Below, one piece after another: positions 55,929 through 64,000 of a stretch of 64,000 nt of DNA; positions within the stretch are counted from its first letter, which is position 1; the number at the start of each line of letters is the position of its first letter. The DNA is taken from the NCBI GenBank assembly GCA_905214795.1, contig CAJMNM010000003.1:83580-147579 (forward strand). Reading direction: 5' to 3'. The position numbers and the translations under genes are program-made. Source of the DNA: an uncultured bacterium (GTDB lineage Bacteria > Bacteroidota > Bacteroidia > Bacteroidales > Bacteroidaceae). The notes beneath the pieces were generated by a model. It was not told the DNA's origin, searched no databases, and saw nothing but the letters and a program-made list of their open reading frames with translations.

Positions 55929-57446
55929 TTAGTCTGTAATCAGATTCTTACCTGTCATGTCAGCCGGCTGCTCCAGACCCATGATGTGGAGGATAGAAGG
56001 AGCTACGTCTGCCAGAATACCGTTCTCAACCTTAGCGTTCTTGTTCTCAGTCACGTAGATGAAAGGAACAGGGTTCAGTGAGTGAGCGGTGTTAGGTGTG
56101 CCGTCGGTGTTGATGGCGTTGTCGGCGTTACCGTGGTCGGCAATGATGATGGTTTCATAACCTGTTGCTTTTGCGGTTTCTACAACCTCGTTTACACACT
56201 CGTCAACAGCTTTCACAGCCTTCTCAATGGCTTCGTAGATACCGGTATGACCTACCATGTCGCCGTTTGCGAAGTTAACCACGATGAAATCGTATTTGTT
56301 TTCCTTGATAGCGGCAACCAGTTTGTCCTTAACCTCGTATGCGCTCATTTCAGGCTTCAGGTCGTAAGTGGCAACCTTAGGAGAGGCTACAAGGATACGT
56401 TCCTCGCCTTCGTACGGAGTCTCGCGTCCGCCGTTGAAGAAGAAGGTTACGTGAGCGTACTTCTCAGTCTCAGCCGTGTGAAGCTGCTTCAGACCCTTGT
56501 TGCTCAGATATTCGCCCAAAGTGTTCTGTACGTTCTCTTTCGGGAAGAGGATGTGTACGCCCTTGAAGCTTGCGTCATACGGAGTCATGCAATAGTACTG
56601 CAGGTTGGGGATGGTCATCATGCCCTGTTCCGGCATATCCTGCTGGGTCAGTACAACGGTAAGCTCTTTGGCACGGTCGTTGCGGTAGTTGAAGAAGATA
56701 ACTACATCGCCTTCTTTGATGGTGCCGTCGATGGTAGAGTTGTTGATAGGTTTGATGAACTCGTCGGTTACGCCCTCGGCATAGCTTTCTTCCATGGCCT
56801 TAACCATGTCGGTAGCCTGTTTGCCTTCGCCTTTAACCAACAAGTCGTATGCTTCCTTGACACGCTCCCAGCGTTTGTCGCGGTCCATAGCATAGAAACG
56901 GCCTACGATAGAGGCAATCTTGCAGCCTGTCTTAGCGCATTCTGCTTCCAGCTGTTCGATGAATCCTTTACCGCTCTTCGGGTCGGTGTCACGACCGTCC
57001 ATAAAGCAGTGAACGTATGTGTTGGCAATGCCGTATTCTTTAGAAATCTCGCATAATTTGAACAGGTGATCCAATGATGAATGTACGCCACCGTTGGAAG
57101 TCAGTCCCATCAGATGTACACTTTTGCCGTTGTTCTTGGCGTATTCATAAGCTGAAACGATTTCGGGGTTTTTCAGGATGCTGCCGTCAGCGCATGCTCT
57201 GTTGATTTTAACCAAATCCTGGTAAACAATGCGTCCGGCACCGATGTTCAGGTGACCTACCTCTGAATTACCCATCTGTCCGTCAGGCAAACCTACGTTC
57301 TCGCCTGAAGCCTGCAGTTCAGACATCGGATAGTTCTTTGCCAAATAATCCATATAGGGAGTCGGAGTGTTGAAAATAACATCACCTTTACCATGATTGC
57401 CGATACCCCATCCGTCGAGGATCATCAAAAGTGCTTTTTTTGCCAT
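55929..57446 (-). CDS. gpmI: 2,3-bisphosphoglycerate-independent phosphoglycerate mutase
   Basis: 505 residues from the ATG at 57446 (MAKKALLMILDGWGIG); a longer frame to 57527 runs through the promoter. Interconverts 3- and 2-phosphoglycerate using two Mn ions. Metal/nucleophile motifs: LDGWGIG at the N-terminus, MGNSEVGHLNIGAGR with the phosphoserine near residue 61, VNFANGDMVGHTG, and IIADHGNADN. A TAAATTTG box on the minus strand (57483-57490) is the likely promoter. Confidence 0.97.
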   Translation of the reverse strand: MAKKALLMILDGWGIGNHGKGDVIFNTPTPYMDYLAKNYPMSELQASGENVGLPDGQMGNSEVGHLNIGAGRIVYQDLVKINRACADGSILKNPEIVSAYEYAKNNGKSVHLMGLTSNGGVHSSLDHLFKLCEISKEYGIANTYVHCFMDGRDTDPKSGKGFIEQLEAECAKTGCKIASIVGRFYAMDRDKRWERVKEAYDLLVKGEGKQATDMVKAMEESYAEGVTDEFIKPINNSTIDGTIKEGDVVIFFNYRNDRAKELTVVLTQQDMPEQGMMTIPNLQYYCMTPYDASFKGVHILFPKENVQNTLGEYLSNKGLKQLHTAETEKYAHVTFFFNGGRETPYEGEERILVASPKVATYDLKPEMSAYEVKDKLVAAIKENKYDFIVVNFANGDMVGHTGIYEAIEKAVKAVDECVNEVVETAKATGYETIIIADHGNADNAINTDGTPNTAHSLNPVPFIYVTENKNAKVENGILADVAPSILHIMGLEQPADMTGKNLITD

Positions 57447-57551
57447 AATTCTTATATTTAAAAAGTTCTCATTTTCGTGATGCAAATTTACAAATATAAT
57501 TTGAGAAATGGTGGCCGCTCCCACCAAAAATGCGGAAGGGGTAATGAAATT

Positions 57552-58184
57552 TCACACCTTTTTGTCTGATTTAAAATCGCTTGTGCTGAAAAGTTCAAGC
57601 TGGCCGTTTCCCAAGAGGTTGTACGTCATGCGGTGATAGGGCGAGGTGCCGTAAAGGCGTATGGCCTCGCGATGGGCCTTGGCGGGATAGCCTTTGTTGG
57701 AGTCCCAATGGTACTGGGGGTACTCTTCGTGGAGTTTCATCATGTAGTCGTCACGGTAGGTCTTGGCCAGAATGGAGGCGGCCGCGATACTCATGTATTT
57801 GCCGTCGCCCTTGACAACCGTGGTATGGGGGATGTCTTTATAGGGCTTGAACCGGTTGCCGTCAATCAGCAGGGCCTGCGGACGGATGGTGAGTTGGTCT
57901 ATCGCGCGGTGCATGGCCAGAAATGAGGCGTTAAGGATGTTTATTTCGTCAATCTCGGCCGGTGTTACAATGCCCACGGCCCACGCCAGGGCATCGCGCT
58001 GGATGATTTCACGTAACTGATAGCGTTTTTTCTCACTGAGTTTTTTGGAATCGTTCAGCAATTCGTTTTTATAATCCTTGGGCAGGATGACGGCTGCGGC
58101 ATAGACGGCTCCGGCCAGACAGCCGCGTCCGGCTTCGTCGCAACCGGCCTCGGTAAGTTCGGGGTCAAGATAGGGTAATAGCAT
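57552..58184 (-). CDS. rnhB: Ribonuclease HII
   Basis: 210 residues. Acidic active site in EAGCDEAGRGCLAG (Asp-Glu near residues 16-17) and LIDGNRF; YRDDYMMKLHEEYPQYHWDSNKGYPAKAHREAI is the family C-terminal signature. Cuts RNA in RNA-DNA hybrids, including single ribonucleotides. 105 bp upstream of gpmI. Confidence 0.96.
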   Translation of the reverse strand: MLLPYLDPELTEAGCDEAGRGCLAGAVYAAAVILPKDYKNELLNDSKKLSEKKRYQLREIIQRDALAWAVGIVTPAEIDEINILNASFLAMHRAIDQLTIRPQALLIDGNRFKPYKDIPHTTVVKGDGKYMSIAAASILAKTYRDDYMMKLHEEYPQYHWDSNKGYPAKAHREAIRLYGTSPYHRMTYNLLGNGQLELFSTSDFKSDKKV

Positions 58185-58342
58185 AGTGTGTTACGGGTTT
58201 TCTTTATGATGTGCAAATATACCTAATTCTCAGGTAAAAATGAGCTGTGGGGCAGATGCTGACGGGAAAAAGTGAGATTTTCTTTGATTCTTGGTTAATG
58301 TTTTGTTTGGTATATTCTTAAAAAGGAACGACCTTTGCAGGT

Positions 58343-59257
58343 ATGATAACAGTTTTGCTTTGTTTATGGTGTAGTGCGTTGGCCGGCTATTTTTTGAGAC
58401 GCTATCCGCAGTCTTGGGTCGGCGGGATTACAACGTATATTATATGGCTGATGCTCTGGCTGCTTGGCGTAGAGGTGGGGCGTAATCCTCAGTTGGTCAG
58501 TTCGCTGGACCGCCTGGGGCTGGAGGCGCTTGCGGGGGCCGTATTGACGGTGGCCGGCAGTTGCTGGGCGGCTTTGATGTTCTGGAAAGGATTGCGCCGG
58601 CGTCGGGTGATGTCGTTAGGACATTCTGAAGAGACATCCGGATACTCGTTGTGGCGGCAAATGAAAGACAGCCTGATTATTGTGGCTTTTTTTGTGGCCG
58701 GCTGTCTGGTTGGCTATACCGCTTATTTTCCACAGATTCCCGAAGAGGCGGGTTTTTATACGCTTTGTGTGCTGATGGGGTGTGTGGGATTCAGTATCGG
58801 TCAGAGTGCTGAAATCAGACAGAACATCCGCAGGCTGGACCGCAGGCTGATGTGGCTGCCTTTTGTTACCGTTGGCGGTACGCTTGTGGGCATCGCGCTG
58901 GCTGCGTTGCTGGTGCCGCGTTATGCGCTCTCAGAGTGGCTGGCGGTGGGTTCGGGATTCGGTTATTATTCCCTGTCGGGTATTCTGGTGACAGAGGCCA
59001 AAGGCTATGAGCTGGGTACACTGGCGCTGATGACCAATATCATACGCGAGATTATCACGCTGGTTATGGCTCCTTTGCTTTACCGATGGTTCGGTCCGCT
59101 GGCACCGATTACGGCCGGAGGATGTACGACAGAGGACACTACTTTGCCGGTTATCTCACGTGTGTGTGGAAAGGAATTTGTGCCAATCAGCATTTTCCAT
59201 GGGCTGACGATTGACTTTGCCGTGCCTTTTCTGGTTTCGTTCTTTTGTGCCATTTAA
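58343..59257 (+). CDS. lysO: LysO-like lysine exporter (DUF340)
   Basis: 304 residues with about eight membrane helices. The family marks GVEVGRNPQ near residue 50, VGSGFGYYSLSGIL near 210, and GGCTTEDTTLPVISRVCG near 268 match the YbjE/LysO family, which exports L-lysine and toxic analogues. Single gene. The substrate is inferred from family only. Confidence 0.88.
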   Translation: MITVLLCLWCSALAGYFLRRYPQSWVGGITTYIIWLMLWLLGVEVGRNPQLVSSLDRLGLEALAGAVLTVAGSCWAALMFWKGLRRRRVMSLGHSEETSGYSLWRQMKDSLIIVAFFVAGCLVGYTAYFPQIPEEAGFYTLCVLMGCVGFSIGQSAEIRQNIRRLDRRLMWLPFVTVGGTLVGIALAALLVPRYALSEWLAVGSGFGYYSLSGILVTEAKGYELGTLALMTNIIREIITLVMAPLLYRWFGPLAPITAGGCTTEDTTLPVISRVCGKEFVPISIFHGLTIDFAVPFLVSFFCAI

Positions 59258-59343
59258 CAACGGTCATGATATTTTATCCGTGATGTAATGTTTATGTAAT
59301 CTGCCGCTTTTATTTTTGTGCCGTAAACCAAAAAACAGTGATT

Positions 59344-59523
59344 ATGGATACGGTTAGCGCATATTGTATTGAACAGACGCCGGACGGTTATTTCCTGGCT
59401 TATCTTACGCATAATCCCAGCTGTTATGCTTATGGAGAGACTGAGGAAGAAGCACGCGAGGAACTTGATAACATCGCTTTGGAGCAGGGTGCCGACTATA
59501 GTGCCTTAAGAGAATGGTACTGA
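59344..59523 (+). CDS. HicB-like small protein, orphan
   Basis: 59 residues from the ATG at 59344 (a GTG 6 bp upstream is possible). The beta-rich start (AYCIEQTPDGYFLAYLTHNPSCYAYGETEEEAREELDNIA) has the HicB antitoxin half-fold with the usual GETEEEA turn. There is no DNA-binding tail and no HicA toxin beside it, so it is probably a solitary or degenerate HicB-type domain. Its leader contains TATTTTTG at 59311-59318. Confidence 0.6.
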   Translation: MDTVSAYCIEQTPDGYFLAYLTHNPSCYAYGETEEEAREELDNIALEQGADYSALREWY

Positions 59524-59742
59524 TGCCGTAACGGGGTGTTCTGTTTACTCGCTTTTCTTGCGGAAAGGGCGGCCGGGTGTTGCTTTTAAAGAGGCGTCAT
59601 GCTGATATGTTTATAGCATGCAGGATGTGACGGGTTTTATAGTATATTTGTCGCATGATGTGGTGTTTATGACGATTAATGCTGACAAAGTATACGGATT
59701 GAAAAAAACTTTCTATCTTTGCCCCTAAAATTTAAAAGCAAG

Positions 59743-60588
59743 ATGTCCATGATTGTGGGAATTGACGTGGGTGGAAGCACCACGAAAATAATCGGTGTAG
59801 AGAATGGTAAAATCAAGTCGCCGTTATTTATAACAGCCGCTGATCCTGTGACCTCGTTATTCGGTGCCTTTGGCAAATATATGTACGATAATGAGGTGAC
59901 CTTAGACGATATAGAGCAGGTGATGCTGACCGGTGTAGGCAGCGCCTATATCAACAGTCCGCTTTATGGACGGCCGACAGCGACGGTGGACGAGTTCCTG
60001 TGTAACGCGCTCGGGGCGCAGTATGAGAGCGGATTGGACCGTCTGGTTGCCGTGAGCATGGGAACGGGTACCTCTTTCATTCAGATAGAAAAAGACATTA
60101 TCCGTCATATCGGCGGTATAGGCATCGGTGGCGGTACGTTGCAGGGCTTGTCCCGCCTTTTGTTGAAGTCGCACGATATTCATCAGGTGGTTGAGATGGC
60201 TAAACAGGGAGACATATCCAATATTAATCTGCAGATAAAGGATATCTGTAACCGGCCTTTGCCGGACTTGCCTATGGACGCCACGGCCTCAAACTTCGGT
60301 AAGGCCGAAAGCAACGCGTCCGAGGAAGATGTGGCGATTGGCATTGTGTATATGGTTTTGCAGGCTGTTTTCAGTGCGGCCCGTCTGGCCGGATTGAGTT
60401 GCGGCATCAAAGATTTTGTGCTGATTGGTAACCTGTCGCAATTGCCTCAGTGCCGCATGGTTTGCGACAGCATGGAGTCGCTTTTTGACGTGCGTTTTCA
60501 TATACCGCCCTATGCGGAGTATCGTACGGCTCTTGGTGCGGCTTTGAGTTACATGAACCGTAAAGACCAGATTTCTTTCTTGAAATAA
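59743..60588 (+). CDS. coaW: Type II pantothenate kinase
   Basis: 281 residues from the ATG at 59743; the frame start at 59719 lies inside the -7 box TATCTTTG (59714-59721), so it cannot be used. ASKHA-fold kinase: VGIDVGGSTTKIIGVENG (phosphate 1), MLTGVGSAYI, VAVSMGTGTSFIQIE, and GIGIGGGTLQGLSRLL (adenosine site), with FVLIGNLSQLPQC. First step of CoA synthesis. Type II enzymes are often insensitive to CoA feedback. Confidence 0.88.
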   Translation: MSMIVGIDVGGSTTKIIGVENGKIKSPLFITAADPVTSLFGAFGKYMYDNEVTLDDIEQVMLTGVGSAYINSPLYGRPTATVDEFLCNALGAQYESGLDRLVAVSMGTGTSFIQIEKDIIRHIGGIGIGGGTLQGLSRLLLKSHDIHQVVEMAKQGDISNINLQIKDICNRPLPDLPMDATASNFGKAESNASEEDVAIGIVYMVLQAVFSAARLAGLSCGIKDFVLIGNLSQLPQCRMVCDSMESLFDVRFHIPPYAEYRTALGAALSYMNRKDQISFLK

Positions 60589-60626
60589 TTGTCGCTTTGC
60601 GACTGAACGTTATAAATCAATAAGAT

Positions 60627-60670
60627 ATAAGCCCCTTGTTCTATGTGGATGTATAGAGCAAGGGGCTTAT
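60627..60670. terminator. Bidirectional terminator between coaW and GH2 genes
   Basis: 18-bp arms 60627-60644 and 60653-60670 (ATAAGCCCCTTGTTCTAT against its near-complement, one G-T wobble) around an 8-nt loop, for two converging genes. Confidence 0.92.
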
Positions 60671-60705
60671 CTTTTTACGGGATGAAAGAGGGCTCTCTTT
60701 TCCGG

Positions 60706-63171
60706 TTATTTCAGTTGAACGGTTACGGACGCCTTTTTCAATCCTTGACCGTGGGCTGTGACTTGCAGTTTTCCTTTTACCTTTCCGGCTTTAATGACGG
60801 CCATGGCACGGCCTTTCCACGCTTTGCGCCGGCTGTCGGTATAGGCGGATTCGTCTTTGAGGTCGGCGCTGCAGGTGGCCAGTAATGTTCCGGCACCTTG
60901 TACGTCAAATTTTATCAGCGCGTCGGCATTGGGGACCAAACGTCCTTTACGGTCGGTGATTTCGGCCATGACATAAACCAGAGACTCACCGTCTGCCGTA
61001 ATTTCTGTATGGTCTGCCGTTAGCTGAATACGTGCCGGATTGCCGGCTGTTTCCAGTATACGGGCATCGGTTTCTTTTCCGTTTTCCACACCAACGACTT
61101 TCAGTGTACCCGGCGCATAAGGTATTGTGAAGATGGCTTTGAACTCTTCGTTACGGGTGGTCGGCTTCTCGGCAATGAGCCGGTCGTTCAGATACAGACG
61201 AACGGCGGGATAGCGTGAATAGATTTCCACATCAATGTTTTTCCCTTCGTGTCCGGGCCAGTTCCAACATTCCCATGTAGGCCATACAGACCATTGTGTT
61301 TCTTTGATCTCGCCATAATATCCGTTAGGCTCTTTAACGGCCATATAGAGTTTGCGGTCAGGATTATACAGCATTTCACGATAATAAGAAATGGGTTTTC
61401 TTATTCCCGTCAGGTCGATGTCGCCGCAGTAGGCGCCATGCCAGGGGAACTGGTTGCGCTGATAATGTTCTCCTTCGCTCTCGCCTTTGTAATAGAAGCG
61501 TCCGATACCCGATTCGCCCAGATAGTCTATGGCAGTCCATACAAAGTCGCCGATGATGTAAGCATTCCGGTCGAGACGGTTCCAGTTGGCGAACGCGTCG
61601 CGCGGATAGGATTCTGTCTGCATCATGACCCGTTCGGGAACCCGTTCATGGTCTGACGGACCTTTGTGCATCATGTAGTTGTATCCCACGATGTCGTGTG
61701 CCGCGGCCAGAGGGTCGTATATCTCCCAGTCGCTGTCCCATGCGGCCAGTGCGGAGGTGACAGGGCGGGTAGGGTCTAACTTATGTACGTAACCGGCAAG
61801 GGCATATGCTGTCAGTACGGCCTCGGGGGTTTTGCGCTCAATGATTTCGTTTCCTATGCTCCAGCAAAATACAGAGGGGTGGTTGCGGTCTCTTAAAACC
61901 ATGGATTCGATGTCTTTGGTCCACCATTGGTCAAACAGGGTGGAGTAGTCGTGTGGCGTTTTTGATGAACGCCATCCGTCGAACGACTCGTCAATGACCA
62001 GTAATCCCAGATGGTCGCAGGCATCGAGAAAGGCCTCGGAAGGCGGGTTGTGTGAACAGCGTGCGGCATTAAATCCGGCTTCTTTCATGAGTCGGGCCTT
62101 TCGCCATTCGGCGTCACGGTATGCGGCGGCACCCAGCGGACCGTTGTCGTGGTGCAGACAGCCACCGTTGAGTTTGAGAGGCAGGCCGTTCAGCAGCAGT
62201 CCTTTTTGTGCGGAATATTCAATGGACCGCACTCCGAAATGGGTTGAAACCTGGTCGGACAGTAATCCGTCTGATGATTGAAGACGGCATTCAAGGTTGT
62301 AAAGTCGGGGCGTTTCGGGACTCCACAGTTTAGCGCCGTTCAGCGTGATTTGTGTTTTGAGTGTGCGTATCTCGCCGGCTTCCAGGGTGACATGTTCTTC
62401 TTTTGTGGCCAGAAGGTTGTCATCGTCAAGAACGCGATACTGAACGACAGCCTGTTGAGGCCGGTTCTGACGGTTGGCAACGGTTGTCTCGACCTGTACG
62501 GTCTGTTGTGGCGAAACGGTGATTGTAGAGATGGATGTTCCCCACGGTTCGAATCGCATTTTGGGTGTTCTGATAAGCTTTACATTGCGGTAGATACCCG
62601 AACCGGTGTACCAGCGGCAATTTTTCTGTTGTGAGTTATCGACTTTTATTGCCATTGTATTTTCTCCGGTTCTCAGATACGGTGTAATGTCATAGAAGAA
62701 TGACGTAAATCCGTAAGGATGGGTGCCCAGCTCATGTCCGTTGACAAAGACGGTGGCATTCATGTAAACACCTTCGAAATAAATGATGGTTTCAGTGAGT
62801 CTGTTGTCCTGTTGGAAGTTGAATGTTTTTCTGTACCAGCCGATTTCTGCGGGGTAGTATCCGCCGTCATTGCCTGACGGGTTGTTTATTTCCGGGCGTC
62901 CTTCAATGCTCCAGTCGTGGGGCAGGTTTATTGTACGCCATGACCGGTCATTGAATTGCCGGGCTGATGCCCCGGCAATATCGCCCAAATGGAATTTCCA
63001 GTTTTCGTTAAAGTTAATTTCTCGTTCGGCTTGTTTGCGGACGGCGGTTATGGATTTCTCCGTTTCCGGCTTATTGGCCGCAACAGGTGCGTTGCCGTAT
63101 AGTCCGCCGACGAGAACAAATGTTGTAACCAGCCATCTGAAACTGTATCGCTGAGATTTATTGAGTCGCAT
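60706..63171 (-). CDS. Exported GH2 beta-galactosidase-like enzyme
   Basis: 821 residues. Signal segment (LVTTFVLVGGLYGNAPVAA). Sugar-binding domain about 52-215 (FNENWKFHLGD, INLPHDWSIEG, GSGIYRNVKLI), Ig-like domain, TIM barrel about 320-600, then DUF4982 and a bacterial Ig-like domain. The proposed acid/base Glu is in WSIGNEI near residue 441, the proposed nucleophile Glu in MQTESYP near 520. Has no sorting tail, unlike its upstream neighbour. Separated from that neighbour by 16 bp, so they form an operon; likely tandem paralogs acting on beta-galactosides. Confidence 0.92.
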   Translation of the reverse strand: MRLNKSQRYSFRWLVTTFVLVGGLYGNAPVAANKPETEKSITAVRKQAEREINFNENWKFHLGDIAGASARQFNDRSWRTINLPHDWSIEGRPEINNPSGNDGGYYPAEIGWYRKTFNFQQDNRLTETIIYFEGVYMNATVFVNGHELGTHPYGFTSFFYDITPYLRTGENTMAIKVDNSQQKNCRWYTGSGIYRNVKLIRTPKMRFEPWGTSISTITVSPQQTVQVETTVANRQNRPQQAVVQYRVLDDDNLLATKEEHVTLEAGEIRTLKTQITLNGAKLWSPETPRLYNLECRLQSSDGLLSDQVSTHFGVRSIEYSAQKGLLLNGLPLKLNGGCLHHDNGPLGAAAYRDAEWRKARLMKEAGFNAARCSHNPPSEAFLDACDHLGLLVIDESFDGWRSSKTPHDYSTLFDQWWTKDIESMVLRDRNHPSVFCWSIGNEIIERKTPEAVLTAYALAGYVHKLDPTRPVTSALAAWDSDWEIYDPLAAAHDIVGYNYMMHKGPSDHERVPERVMMQTESYPRDAFANWNRLDRNAYIIGDFVWTAIDYLGESGIGRFYYKGESEGEHYQRNQFPWHGAYCGDIDLTGIRKPISYYREMLYNPDRKLYMAVKEPNGYYGEIKETQWSVWPTWECWNWPGHEGKNIDVEIYSRYPAVRLYLNDRLIAEKPTTRNEEFKAIFTIPYAPGTLKVVGVENGKETDARILETAGNPARIQLTADHTEITADGESLVYVMAEITDRKGRLVPNADALIKFDVQGAGTLLATCSADLKDESAYTDSRRKAWKGRAMAVIKAGKVKGKLQVTAHGQGLKKASVTVQLK

Positions 63172-63187
63172 GTTTATAAGAAAATGT

Positions 63188-64000
63188 TTATTTTACGATT
63201 ACTTTTTTTGTAGTATTTCCCGAATTTACAAAATAGATACCGGAAGCTAAAGCCGTATGGCGAGAAAATTCGGTTCCGTTAGAATTATAGATACGGTAGT
63301 CGGTGGTGCCGGTCACATATATGTGGCGGTTGGCAGAATAGACTTCAAATCCTGTTTCTTGTTTGGTTGGTGTAGATATCCGGTCGGGTGTTTCTTCTGA
63401 AGACTCCTTAGACGTGAGTGAAATTGAGCTTGTGCCGAATTTGTCGCCGGAAACGGAAACGGTAATCTGACCGGCCTCATCGACAGACTTTATGATGGCC
63501 AAGGCTTGTCCTTCATAGAGCATAGGTGACAGGGAACGGAAGCTTTCCATATCATCAGGCGCTGCATTGCCGGACGCCAGTATGTGGCCTGCTCCGGTAC
63601 AGGAGAATGTAATCTTACAGTCGGCAGTACGAACGACATGACCTTCTTCGTCTATCAGTTCTGCAATGACATAAGCCAGGTCTGTGCCGTCAGCGGTCAG
63701 TATTGTTTTGTCTGCACGGAGGCGGATGCCGACGGGTGTTCCGGTTGTTTTCAGCTCAAAAGCGGCTCCTTCGTTTGTTCCGTCCCATTCTACGGCTTTC
63801 AGCGTGCCGGGCTGGTAGGGGACGGTGAAACCAGCCCAGTAGGTATCGGAGATGTTTTTCTCTCCTATAAGCTGGTTGTTCAGGTACAGTCTGACCTTAG
63901 GAGAACGGGCGTATACGTTGACTGTCATGATGTCTGTTTCGTCACAGTCGGGGAAGGTCCAGTCTACTTTCTCGTTCTGCCATCCCCATCCGCTGATGGC
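63188..64000 (-). CDS. GH2-type protein, C-terminal part only, with sorting-like tail
   Basis: The frame is open to the window edge (reads AISGWGWQNEKVDWTFP... before TVNVYARSPKVRLYLNNQLIG). Visible: the DUF4982-type strand region, an Ig-like domain (LRADKTILTADGTDLAYVIAELID) closely like that of the downstream GH2 protein, then a linker and a tail (FEVYSANRHIYVTGTTDYRIYNSNG...GIYFVNSGNTTKKVIVK) like type IX secretion tails. The catalytic part lies beyond the window. Confidence 0.8.
   Translation of the reverse strand, partial: AISGWGWQNEKVDWTFPDCDETDIMTVNVYARSPKVRLYLNNQLIGEKNISDTYWAGFTVPYQPGTLKAVEWDGTNEGAAFELKTTGTPVGIRLRADKTILTADGTDLAYVIAELIDEEGHVVRTADCKITFSCTGAGHILASGNAAPDDMESFRSLSPMLYEGQALAIIKSVDEAGQITVSVSGDKFGTSSISLTSKESSEETPDRISTPTKQETGFEVYSANRHIYVTGTTDYRIYNSNGTEFSRHTALASGIYFVNSGNTTKKVIVK

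Noticed and set aside
56082..57056. 324-codon plus-strand frame opposite gpmI
   Set aside because: Antisense to gpmI motifs; Phe/Val-rich shadow.
59344..59523. Complete HicAB toxin-antitoxin module
   Set aside because: No HicA-like frame within several hundred bases on either side.
62545..62560. GGTTCGAATC resembling a tRNA T arm
   Set aside because: Lies within the GH2 coding sequence and no cloverleaf can be built around it.

Overview
The window looks like chromosome from a member of the Bacteroidales (Bacteroides/Phocaeicola/Prevotella-like). Evidence: many genes are preceded by the Bacteroidota sigma factor -7 box TAnnTTTG (often TATCTTTG) with few Shine-Dalgarno sites; complex I is an 11-subunit nuo operon with fused NuoC/D and no NuoE/F/G; there are large exported glycoside hydrolases, some ending in type IX-secretion-like tails; and there are family-specific neighbours such as DUF4294, DUF4271 and DUF3109 proteins. 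By eye the first ~9 kb is clearly more AT-rich than the rest.

Layout. 0-9 kb: tail of a surface-sugar locus (GNAT fragment, FdtA-like cupin) coupled to nadA, then a SPOUT methyltransferase, DUF4294 protein, helix-hairpin-helix/beta-barrel protein, radical SAM protein, and a MATE/DUF362 pair. 9-12.3 kb: nadB, a PH-like membrane protein and a PBP4-type DD-peptidase. 12.5-23.5 kb: a small unknown protein followed by nuoABC/DHIJKLMN. 23.8-34 kb: three exported glycosidases (GH29, GH2 and a 1,767-residue GH51-LamG-GH43 protein). 34.3-41 kb: SAM-II riboswitch, metK, LOG protein, DUF4271, hemD, rnpA, yidD, tatD-like, tyrS, then tRNA-Gln. 41-44.5 kb (minus): Lrp/AsnC regulator, a peptidase C26-M19 fusion and an M28 glutaminyl cyclotransferase-like lipoprotein. 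44.7-47.2 kb (minus): three tandem FKBP isomerases. 47.2-50 kb: sirtuin, rubredoxin (54 aa), TGS/uridine-kinase-like protein. 50-53 kb: GH27 alpha-galactosidase. 53-60.6 kb: DUF3109, ung, gpmI, rnhB, lysO-like exporter, HicB-like protein, type II pantothenate kinase. 60.7 kb to end (minus): two GH2 beta-galactosidase-like proteins, the last one cut by the window edge.

How it works together: most of the window is core metabolism (NAD synthesis by nadA/nadB, proton/sodium-coupled electron transport by nuo, SAM synthesis under a SAM sensor, haem, glycolysis, DNA/RNA repair and processing) interleaved with single or paired secreted enzymes that would strip fucose, galactose and arabinose from plant or host glycans. 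No SusC/SusD pair is present.

The most unusual thing found is a 144-bp dispersed repeat present twice (25965-26108 and 54999-55142), each copy inside a ~1.5 kb gene-free AT-rich island. The copies align without a single gap at about 76% identity, share a 14-bp closing stem, and carry open frames on both strands. Second is the metK leader: a SAM-II riboswitch about 80 nt upstream of the start codon, followed by a possible hairpin that would cover the start codon.
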